Shown here: positions 1 to 7,319 of the stretch, one piece after another
How the letters are laid out: the number at the start of each line of letters is the position of its first letter
Numbering within the stretch: the first letter of the stretch is position 1
Assembly: GCA_019633425.1 (NCBI GenBank)
Contig: WSUB01000413.1
Coordinates: 1-12,142 of the forward strand
DNA length: 12,142 nucleotides
DNA from: Tulasnella sp. 424
Lineage: Eukaryota > Basidiomycota > Agaricomycetes > Cantharellales > Tulasnellaceae
Reading direction: 5' to 3'
Program-made: the position numbers and the translations under genes
Notes under the pieces: generated by a model
Databases searched by the model: none
Seen by the model: only the letters and a program-made list of their open reading frames with translations
What the model was told of the DNA's origin: nothing

Positions 1-185
1 ATCCGGGTTGTTGCTTGGCCGCCATAATTTGCCCATAGCTTTGTCTCCACGGGGAAGGGGGGAAGAGCTGAAGCGTAAATGTGAAGCGGACTGAACGAGA
101 TCGGCTCCCGAGACAAGGAGATGAATTGCTGAGTGTCATTCCACAGAGTAATCAAATCGCCGCTGAACGTCTCCGGCGGCCATTG
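1..185 (-). other. Penultimate/linker exon of the STAND gene, running off the left edge
   Basis: The NACHT ORF would stop at 233 if unspliced. The donor GTGAGC at 250, a CTAAC branch sequence (GAACTAACC) and the acceptor TTCACAG ending at 186 define a 65-nt phase-0 intron. The following 185 nt stay open to position 1 and read GDLITLWNDTQQF, then SREPISFSPLHIYASALPPF, then ETKLWANYG. This matches the remembered pre-WD40 linker of basidiomycete NACHT-WD40 proteins. No WD40 repeat itself is in the window. Confidence 0.8.
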
Positions 186-3100
186 CTGTGAACTTCGTGG
201 TTAGTTCACTCGCAGCACCTTGCGCACACAATTTAAGGTGGTATGCTCACCTCGAGCCACTGATGGACCTGCTTCGCTATCGTAGATGCATCGTCTGTTG
301 CTCCGATCAAACTCATGACTTCCAGCCAGGCCAGGAGCTTCTCGTCGCAAACCATTCTGAACGAGGATAGGACCTCGCTGGAAGGGGTTCTGTTTGTCTC
401 CGACCATGGTAGCCCCGTTGTTAAATGGATGGACCAAGAACGACAGCAGTACCGAAGTCCTTTTTGCACATGACTCTCCACTGCGTCTTGGACCTCCGAA
501 TTCGCCTTCGAAAGATCCGACAGCTCGCAGATGTTTTTCCTGAGGTCGCGTCCCATAATTGCAAGGCTTACATTCGCGAGCCGTCGATGGGCTTGAATGA
601 TGTCGACAAAATACTCCTGGCCCTTGCACCGCTCTTGGCTCCCGAGGAGGTCGCGAATAGACGTGTGCATCAACCGCAACGGTTCGTATGGGGACGACGG
701 GATGTGAAGAAGGGAGTTGAGGTCCGCGAGAACTTCGTTCCGAAGAAACTCGACGGGGTCCGTTTGACCCTTGAAGCTTTTGTGGTCTGCGTACAAGAAG
801 GCGATGATCTCGAGTGATACAGGGTAAGGTGCTGTTACCAGGGTTTCTAACACCCAGGATAGAAGCTGTCTCCGTGTAGAGCTTTCTGCCTCGTCGAACG
901 CTTTTGCAAGAATTTGGTGGTACAAATAATCGAGTTTGCCCCAGGTCGACTCGGGTTGCAGCAATTGCTGCAGTCGCTGGACAGGCGCCCTTTCACCGAT
1001 GTACGTGATCGCCGTACTGGCCCATTGGAACAGACCTTGGGACATCTTGACCATGCATTCGACATCCGCCGACGAAGGCCAGTCCGCAGGAAGAGCATGG
1101 TGGACTCGGATGTGCGTCAAGGAGTGTCGGATATACATGGTGATATCTTCCGACACGTGGGATATCGAGTCGAGGTCTTCCGCGTGCCACTTCCTCGGTT
1201 CGAGCGCGACGAGGAGGGGTGCTTCGGGGCGACAAGTGAGTAGGAACTTAACATTGGTTGGGAGGAATGAGGAGTGCTGATCAATGAGGCGAACGAAATG
1301 GACGGCATTGACGACATTCTCGCATTCGTCAAGTGCATCAATGATAATTGTGATTGGGTAGCCGTGATCCTGCAGCTTTCCGAGCGACCCGACGAGGAGT
1401 GTCTTGAACTGCTTGTCGAGACGTTCATTCGCGATGTCCTCGTTCTCCTTCACGCTACCCAGAATGGCCTCCTTCACTTCCGGGATCAACCCTTTCCCAA
1501 GTTGCCTGGCGAGCGCACAAATAAACTGGCCGTCCGACGAATTTTGACCCCGGCGGAAATGAAAGATGGCACAGGACCCCCTCGAGGCCCAACTATGGGC
1601 AACCGTCGACGCGATCGTCGACTTCCCGCGTCCCGCCATTCCTCGAATCCAGAGAACGCGCTCCGTCGAGGTCGAAGTATCTTTGATCCACTTCTCTATA
1701 CGGTCCAGGATCTCGACTCTTGTGCCAGGAAGGCATACAACCTCTTCAATCGAGTTTCCTCTCGCCCCGTAACTTCCATTCCCGAGGCAGCCGAGAAGGT
1801 GACGTCGCTCCGCTCGCAGTTTGGCATCTCCTGCAGTTAACGCGTTAAAATACTTCCGTTACAAACATGAGTAAATCGAATCGTACTGAGTTCGATAACG
1901 AGATCGGAGGTCTTCAGACTGACGAGCAGCTATGATCGAAACTAGGTGAGCCGCCTAACCATCGACAGGAGTGCATCACGAACCTGCATTTCGTCCAGCA
2001 CGGCCTGAGCAGTATCTTGATGGCCTTTTAGTTCTCCAGCGTGGTCACTAGCCGAAAAGGCCTTCTTGAAGCGACCCAAGGAATTCCACCGGCTGACTTT
2101 CTTCTGAATCTTCTCGAGCTCCCTGAACAACGTGTCATTCTACAATTCTGGGTGATTCGCTCCAAGGGAACCGACGTACCCGTGTAGATTGTCGACGTGT
2201 GCTGCAAGTTCGTCTCCTTGCTTTGCATCTGTCTTCTTGATGTTCTTGATGTGTTCGAGGTATTTGGATAGCTTTGACGTGTGGGAAGCCAGCTCCTTAG
2301 CCACATCCTCGTTTCCTTCCATAGTCTGAATAAACCAGGTTAGAGTGTAAATCGATGGAGAAATGCGTAAAGTTTCACCTCGATCATGTTGACAACGGCC
2401 AATCCAACTTTAGCGGCTGCTCCGACGTAGTCGCCAACAACGGGAATCGTTCCAGATACTGTGTCAATGGTCTCGAAAGTTTTCCTAAACGCGGTGAGAG
2501 CTCCATTTCGAAAGGGACTACGTTTTTCCTGATCCTCGGGAAGGCCCGGTGACGAGTCTTGGACAGATGCTTGTTGGCTCGCCGGGTGTTCCGACGTCAA
2601 AGCTTGTCCAGGGGAGGTCGTTTGGAGACCCTGAGCTTCCGATGGCTCCAGAGAATGCGAGACGTCAACTGGGGATGAAGTTGGCTGATTTTGGTGGTTA
2701 GAGGGCATCTCCGAGTCTTCGACGCTGCCTAACGAGGAGAACCCGACATCGCGTTAGTATGGGTTTATCGAAAGTCGAGGTGGCTTACCTCTCTGAGCCT
2801 GACTTTCTAAGAGACTCTGTAATGATAGATGGCTGGCGTTATGGCTCGGAACAAAATATTCTAATTTACCCACTTACGCGAAGCGTCGTCGAGGTCTTTT
2901 CGATCTCTTCCCGGCACTTCCGCAAGGTATCAGTCCCTTTACCGGAACGTAGCGAGGAGAAAGTGTGCTTGAACTTGTCCTTAAATCCTCCTTGCTTCCT
3001 TCCGTACTTGCCCGGCGCTTCCTTCAGACTTGCATGCGCAGCTTCCAGAGCGCTGTTAGGCACAAGGTTTAGCTAATTATCCCATATCAGGTCCGCCGGA

Positions 3101-3426
3101 GGCCATCCTTACCGGATGAGCTCCTCAACAGTATCTTTGACAGGAGTTAAGTCCCGAGGAAGGTCGGGTACGTTGTTGATGGTCTGAACCAACGTTTGGG
3201 CTGCATCTTTCGACTTGTCGGGCCAGTTAGTCTCCTGGGGTGACAACGTTGTCAGCTCGAGAAGTGCCGCCGTCTCGCAAGGCGGGGTTACCTGTAATAG
3301 AGCCAGTAGAGTGTTTCTCGTGAGCGTCTCTCTATCGCTGAGCTCTTGCGTTGAGCCATCAGTTGGAGGGACTGGAGGAAGCCGATTGGATGTCGTAGGC
3401 GGTTTTGGAGGAGGTTGACTGGACAT
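1..3426 (-). CDS. NACHT-domain STAND (NLR-like) receptor, probably NACHT-WD40, multi-exon, 3' partial at left edge
   Basis: Proposed exons, all minus: 3426-3113, 3052-2878, 2816-2789, 2728-2379, 2325-2180, 2122 to about 1984 or 1960, 1852-251, 185-1. Introns are 53-65 nt GT-AG except the uncertain one ending at 1853. Residues 1-289 are a Pro/Ser/Gln-rich helical region containing the Gly/Val-rich stretch TVSGTIPVVGDYVGAAAKVG. A predicted helical region follows (KKAFSASDHAGELKGHQD). The linker CLPGTRVEILDRIEKWI leads into NACHT: Walker A GMAGRGKSTIA near residue 455, Walker B ITIIIDALDEC, then FLLTCRPEAPL. The last exon reads in frame through EPISFSPLHIYASALPPF, which in related basidiomycete proteins lies just before WD40 repeats, so WD40 repeats probably continue beyond the window. 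STAND NTPases of this type act as cytosolic signal-sensing switches in fungal non-self recognition; the ligand is unknown. ATG 3426 was chosen because it opens the protein directly after a TATA-like leader. An in-frame extension to 3690 exists but looks like 5'UTR. One in-frame TAG (2142-2140) is removed only if 2179-2123 is an intron. Confidence 0.85.
251..1852 (-). other. NACHT exon of the STAND gene (534 codons)
   Basis: This is the long central exon. It opens with YFNALTAGDAKLRAERRHLL, runs through the pre-NACHT linker (GNSIEEVVCLPGTRVEIL) and Walker A, and ends at LEV with donor GTGAGC at 250. The acceptor AAG at 1855-1853 is inferred from frame and from family resemblance of the first residues. 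Upstream of it the frame closes within a few codons (TAA). The exon contains no stops over 1.6 kb, in clear contrast to the decayed genes to the right. After Walker B the chain continues as winged-helix-like and helical sequence (for example LLSWVLETLVTAPYPVSLEI), typical of NACHT STAND proteins. Confidence 0.88.
1853..1983 (-). other. Ambiguous splice region upstream of the NACHT exon
   Basis: Between LDEMQ (ending 1984) and YFNAL (starting 1852) the frame is interrupted by stops. The simplest models are one 131-nt phase-0 intron from GTTCGT at 1983, or a 107-nt intron from GTTAGG at 1959, both ending GGAAG at 1853. A middle exon is possible, since an open run reads IIAARQSEDLRSRYRTQYDS, but its 3' junction with GTTTGT would create a stop. 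The first model is preferred because the others need weaker or failing junctions. Confidence 0.45.
2123..2179 (-). other. 57-nt candidate intron containing an in-frame TAG
   Basis: On the minus strand this stretch starts GTACGT and ends TTGTTCAG, with an internal TGAC as possible branch site. Its length is divisible by three and the flanking exons are in the same frame, so retention would keep the frame but for one TAG at 2142-2140. Either it is a normal short intron, or it is coding sequence with a single nonsense change; the flanking residues (GSLGANHPEL and NDTLFRELEK) look equally codable. Confidence 0.55.
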
Positions 3427-3500
3427 GATTGCGGTGTATGAGAGGGGAGCGTAGATGGGGTGTTGGGGGAAGATAAATAAAGGAAGAAGGGGACCCGGAG
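3427..3500 (-). promoter_or_regulatory. Putative core promoter/5'UTR of the STAND gene
   Basis: On the minus strand, an AT-rich TTTATTTATCTTC element lies about 40-55 nt before ATG 3426. It is followed by a pyrimidine-rich leader (CCCCCAACACCCCATC, CTCCCCTCTC) typical of fungal 5'UTRs. The start context is GCAATCATGTCC. No specific factor site is claimed. Confidence 0.35.
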
Positions 3501-4227
3501 GGTGGACGTGCGGTGCAAGTGCCCACCCAACACAGCCCTGAAAGGGAAGGGACACATGAGGCTCTGAGTAGAAGTTTCCTTTTTGAGTGTAAATGCGCCA
3601 AGCCACTCGAGACCTAGAGGCTTGAGAAGGATTCCAGAGGCTTGCATGCCGGTCCGGGGATGTGGGTGAAGTTATCCGATCTATTGCCAAAAGTGGTTAA
3701 TCGTGACATCCTCCGGCCCTCGAGTACCGAGTGTTTGGCACAGAGGCTCTTCCTTATGCGGTGTCTTTGTGACAGTATTAACACCATTTGAGACTGATCC
3801 CTTTCGCCATCGCTGGTGTAAAAAAGGTAGGTGGCCGAGCTGCCGACGCGACCGGACCACGTGCAGGATATTGTGACAGTAGCGCCGTCGACGTCTCACA
3901 TATCCACCAAAGTCTTGTCTCAAGGTTGACTTTCCCAATCAGCGACATGTGTGATACGATGCCTGAGACATCAGAGAGACTGATTTTCGCGCTTTCGGCT
4001 GCGGAGGAGACTTTATATCAGAGCTGAATGGGAACCCGCGAACACGTTGATCGTGGCCTTCCTTGTTACAGAAAGACGAGCCAAAACAAAATAGGGTCCG
4101 GAAGAAGATAAGGGATAGCGAAGTACAAAGACAGGCGAGAAGACGATGCAAGGTACACCAATACAGAAAAGGTTCCGGTCAGAAGGGGAACGAAATTCAA
4201 CGACGTAAATTATAGCCGTAATCCATA
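3501..4227. other. Intergenic region, no supported gene
   Basis: This separates the 3' end of the CENP-C-like pseudogene (minus) from the promoter of the STAND gene (minus). Open frames of 70-85 codons occur on both strands (for example 3788-4027 plus and 3681-3938 minus). None has recognisable motifs, coding-like composition or convincing splice partners. I see no RNA gene or repeat here. Confidence 0.5.
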
Positions 4228-4230
4228 TCA

Positions 4231-4770
4231 CCGCCTCGAGCTCGTTCCAATCTTCTTCGGCTTCGATGGTGACCCTGAATCGGCTGGAGGCCCAACGCGC
4301 GCAGCTGGCCGAGGCGTCTGACTTGCGCTCGCATCTCGTCCGGCTGGCACCATCGACGCACGCTTCGTCGGTGAAGAAATCACCTTCCCCGTGACCCTTC
4401 GTGCTTGCGCGAAGAACAACTTGCAGTCGCGGTCGGAGATATTCTTGAGCTAGTATTGATTGCCTGACGCGGTGAAAAGATATCAGTGGGTAGCCCTGCG
4501 GGAAAGCTGTAGGATTTCACCCACCGGGGAACCATGAACATCCCATTTCGAGAGATGACAAGTGCGCTCCGAGTGAACCATCATACGAACCACTCCATCG
4601 ATACAGTAAAAAAGCTACAGGCGTGGTGTCAGCCGTCCAGCTTCGCGCCAGCGCAACGGTACCCTAAATACTCACATCGATGTTATCTCTCGCAGGCTAA
4701 CTGAGCTTCTTCCCACCAACAGGAATCTCCAACACACCCCCAGCCACGAGTTCGCCGTCCGAAAAGACTT
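4231..4770 (-). other. Cupin domain and basic tail remnant of the CENP-C-like gene
   Basis: The blocks GVLEIPVGGKK, LFYCIDGVVRMMVH, GMFMVPR and NISDRDCKLFFAQARR correspond in order to the beta-strands of the Mif2 cupin fold (family form: IPPGG, then FYVI-G-V, then MF-VPRGN-Y, then NI-DRDAKLFF-QAR). They are spread over three exons and several frames. The tail (PTKRASMVPAGRDA, PKKIGTSSRR) is basic and intact to its stop. Confidence 0.75.
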
Positions 4771-4952
4771 TCTGCCTTCATCCGGATTTTCGACCTAAAC
4801 CTCCGCTTGCTTCGAGTTATCCCGTTCTTTCCTGCTACTTGGAGGCTTGGTTGTCCCCCGTCGTCGATGCTTCTTGCTTAGAGGCTCGGGTTGTGCTACG
4901 CACGATTTCTGAAATGATTGGCACTGGAGCTTCACCAGCTCGTGGACGCCGG

Positions 4953-5012
4953 AAGGGGTGCGTATCGCTGTCGTTTCCCTCGACGAAGCCCAGTATCGTT
5001 GTCGTCGTCAGA
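4953..5012 (-). other. CENP-C motif within the pseudogene
   Basis: After the acceptor CCGCAG (ending 5015) the minus strand reads SDDDNDTG, then LRRGKRQRYAPL. The family motif is R-R-S/T-x-R-x-x-x-x-P-L followed by aromatic/Trp residues. The Arg pair and the P-L are present; Gly replaces the usual Ser/Thr. The frame carrying the motif ends at a stop after STSW, while the next conserved-looking block (GEAPVPIISEIVRS) lies in another frame, so an indel sits within about 30 nt of the motif. Confidence 0.7.
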
Positions 5013-6209
5013 TTCTGCGGTGGATAAAAGGTCGTGGATGAGCAACTCAGTGCGCAGATGAGCAAAACGACCTGAGCGAACACTTACGCGGTTCAAAGTT
5101 CCGTTTGATTTTCTTCGGCTGGGCGTTAGGATTCTTCTGCCTCAACGGTTCCCGCTTTTGCTTAGCCTTCTCTTTTTCCTTCTCTTTCTTCTCCTGAGCC
5201 AGCCTAGCCCGTTTGCTTCTTGGACCCTCCTCCGGGCCCGGCTCCTCCTCCTCCTCATCTTCTTGCTGTGGCTCGTCATCATAGCCACCCCCGACGTCGA
5301 ATTGGTCATCTTCATCGGGAGCAGGTACGTCATCTTCATCCCTTCCATTCCGCCATCTCCTCGTCCGACGGGGTCTCGACGCGGTTCCGACGTGCTTTGT
5401 CGTTCGCGTTCAATCGCGGTGGTTCTGGAATTGGATCTTGCTCCGGTTCATCGACGTCCATTCCACCATCGTTATAATCGTCGTTATACCCAAAGTCTTC
5501 GTTCCCACTGTCGTCGTCAACCTCCTGGCTGAAGCGACCCGCATGACTCTCTGCAGCCTGGTTCCGATCGACAACACCATGCTCATGTTGTTATCCCCAT
5601 TCCCATCTTGCTCGTCTATATCGTCGTATTCGTCTTCTGCGATAGCTGACAGAGCAGCGGCCCGCTTTCCTTTTACGGTGGACTTGGCGGGAGCGGAGAC
5701 ATTACGGGATGAAGTGGACGTTTATTGACTTGAACGAGGCTTGGTGTTGGTGGTGGTGGGGCGGGTGTTACTGCTACTGCTAGCAGCCTTGCTGGAGATA
5801 GATTGACCGAGAGCTTTCCTCTTGGTGGACGGTTCTGGGATGGAGTCGTAGTCAACTGCAAACGTGGGTTAGGTTGCAGGACGGTTCTGCCGGCTTGTTG
5901 AAGTCGTGGTCGTAACGGCTGGAAACAGGCAAAGGTTAACGAGAACGGGTAATAGGAAAAGACTGAGAGTTACATACGTAATGTTCGAGTTTGCGTGGAC
6001 TTCTTTGGTGGCTCTGGTCCAGTCAGAATGATGTCCCATTGTTCTTTAGACCGGTTCAACATTCAAATTTGGCATCGTTACGAAACGACGGAGGCGCTCT
6101 AACACCTTTCCGAACTTGGCAAGGACCTTGGGAGCGTCGGTCCACCTCTGATATTTGGTGGGTTGGGGATCTTGAAGGTTAACTGATAGGTCGTAGGCTC
6201 TGACGTCAT

Positions 6210-6930
6210 GGCTGGTCTTCAGACATTGAGCGTCTGTCCGCGCGAAGAACGAGGAATTGCAACGTTCTGAAGGAGAGTCGTGTTGGAAGATGTCAGGACA
6301 AGGCGAGGTTGGTGCCTGGAAGAAGGAGTGCCGTCATCACACACGTGCACGGAGCAAAGACGCCGAAGTTGCCGCCTCGTCAGTTGTTCCCCATCTCACT
6401 TATCAACTCGCTGGAGGGAAGACCCACGCTCTGGCATTCAATTACCAATTTATGTTCGAGCCTCATCGTGATTTAGCGAGAAGAATAGACTAGTACTAGG
6501 TGCGCAAAATGACTGAGCAAGTAGTGTCGACCCTGCCGACATACCTGTGCATCGCGAGTTCGTCCTCCTCCCACCAGGACTTGGGTAAATGCCGAATCCA
6601 ACGACCCATCGATTCGGGAACTCTCCCCAACTGCACGCAACAGTAAGATTAAACTTCTCCCGGCCATTACTATATCTTGGTAAGCGGATTTACAGCTTGT
6701 TCAAATACTTCCAACCTTCACGATCGAGACCCCGGAGCCAGGGGCTTATTCGTTTCGAAGTGTTGATCGGCGGAGGGTTGGGAATGCTCGCACCCGAGGT
6801 CGGTGGAAAGAGAAGTACGTAGTCTTTGAAGGCTGAAAGGGAGTGCAGAAATTGATGCGAGAGGTAAATTGATACGATAAGGGTTTTGGTGATAAGATTC
6901 GAATTTCAGGTCCCCGTGCCACACCTCTTG
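6210..6930. other. Unexplained region between two head-to-head pseudogenes
   Basis: Overlapping open frames occur on both strands (6257-6493 plus, 6473-6667 minus, 6589-6822 plus). One minus frame reads MGRWIRHLPKSWWEED near 6530-6580, and a GTATGT donor-like site follows. It could hold upstream exons of the CENP-C-like gene, but no conserved block was recognised. Confidence 0.3.
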
Positions 6931-7317
6931 GACGATTCCCCATCCTCCCCCTTCCACCTCCCTCTTCCCCGTACTGCGAGACTCGCTCTTGAGTGACCTC
7001 CATCTCGAATTCCCCATTCCCTCTAGCCAGCCAGCTTCACCATCACTCTCATTCCCCTCAGCCTCAAGCCCCGATGAACGATAGCGAACTCTCGTTGAGA
7101 AAGCTGGGTACGAAGACTCGCTCTCGGTAGCACCTCCAGGCCAGACTCCTGTTTCTCCTAAACGGATCCTACGCCCAAGCTGTTTGGAATGCTTTCCAAA
7201 TTCGTCCCGTATGTCGAGGGTGTCGTACGTCGCGGGGACGGAAAAAAGGGGAAGATTGCATTGCTGACTGCCGGTCTCACCCCACTTTAGCCTCGCTCCC
7301 CCGCCCACCTCGCTCAC
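6718..7317 (-). other. 199-codon open frame, doubtful
   Basis: A stop-free minus frame opens at 7317, directly facing the transporter pseudogene. It is rich in Gly, Ser, Glu and Arg, with no recognisable domain, signal peptide or membrane segment. The opposite strand is pyrimidine-rich, which favours a Gly/Glu/Arg-rich frame free of stops on the minus strand by composition alone. I think it more likely a chance frame than a gene. Confidence 0.15.
6935..6975 (+). promoter_or_regulatory. CT-rich promoter-like tract upstream of the transporter remnant
   Basis: The plus strand is almost pure pyrimidine here (CCCCATCCTCCCCCTTCC, then CCTCCCTCTTCCCC). CT-rich tracts are common before transcription starts in fungi. 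It lies about 350 nt before the first recognised transporter segment. Confidence 0.25.
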
Positions 7318-7319
7318 AC

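Larger units (their letters stand above)
4228..6209 (-). pseudogene. Mif2/CENP-C-like kinetochore protein gene, multi-exon, decayed
   Basis: Mif2/CENP-C binds centromeric nucleosomes through its CENP-C motif and dimerises through a cupin domain. Seen here in order on minus: SKEQWDIILTGPEPPKKS (N-terminal part, family unclear); an S/T-rich linker; acidic runs (AEDEYDDIDEQDGNG, NDGGMDVDEPEQDP, PDEDDQFDVGGGYDDEPQQE); a Lys-rich run ending NPNAQPKKIKRNFEP; a 73-nt intron (5087-5015); the CENP-C motif GLRRGKRQRYAPL; cupin pieces SDGELVAGGVLEIPVGGKK, FYCIDGVVRMMVH, MFMVPR and LKNISDRDCKLFFAQARR; and a basic tail to TGA at 4228. Introns 4675-4615 and 4524-4464 remain. Lesions include a TAA after KPRSSQ, a TGA after MAEWKG, frame changes after the CENP-C motif, a TAG after PVGGKKLS, a frame break before MFMVPR, and a TAG in NQY*LKN. 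The gene family call is firm for the C-terminal half; the 5' limit (ATG at 6209) is uncertain and could belong to another gene. Confidence 0.75.

Noticed and set aside
425..1840. Plus-strand open frames of 130 and 188 codons (425-817, 1274-1840)
   Set aside because: They lie antisense to the NACHT exon, which has clear Walker A/B motifs; the plus frames have no motifs and are shadows.
1837..1848. 12-bp palindrome TTAACGCGTTAA containing ACGCGT (MCB-like)
   Set aside because: It sits inside the NACHT exon and is explained by coding sequence; a single site is not evidence of regulation.
3109..3690. In-frame N-terminal extension of the STAND gene to ATG 3690
   Set aside because: The added 88 residues cross the TATA-like and pyrimidine-rich leader and look non-coding; the ATG at 3426 fits better.
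3788..4151. Small open frames between the two minus-strand genes
   Set aside because: They overlap one another on both strands, with no motifs or splice partners.
5142..5348. Minus Arg/Lys-rich 68-codon frame as a basic peptide gene
   Set aside because: It is an off-frame reading of the DEDEEEE/KEKEKEK-coding stretch of the CENP-C-like remnant.
5158..5728. Plus-strand frames rich in Leu/Ser/Phe or Pro/His (5158-5532, 5220-5477, 5438-5728)
   Set aside because: They are antisense to acidic and Lys-rich coding sequence of the CENP-C-like remnant; the Leu- and Pro-rich composition follows from that.
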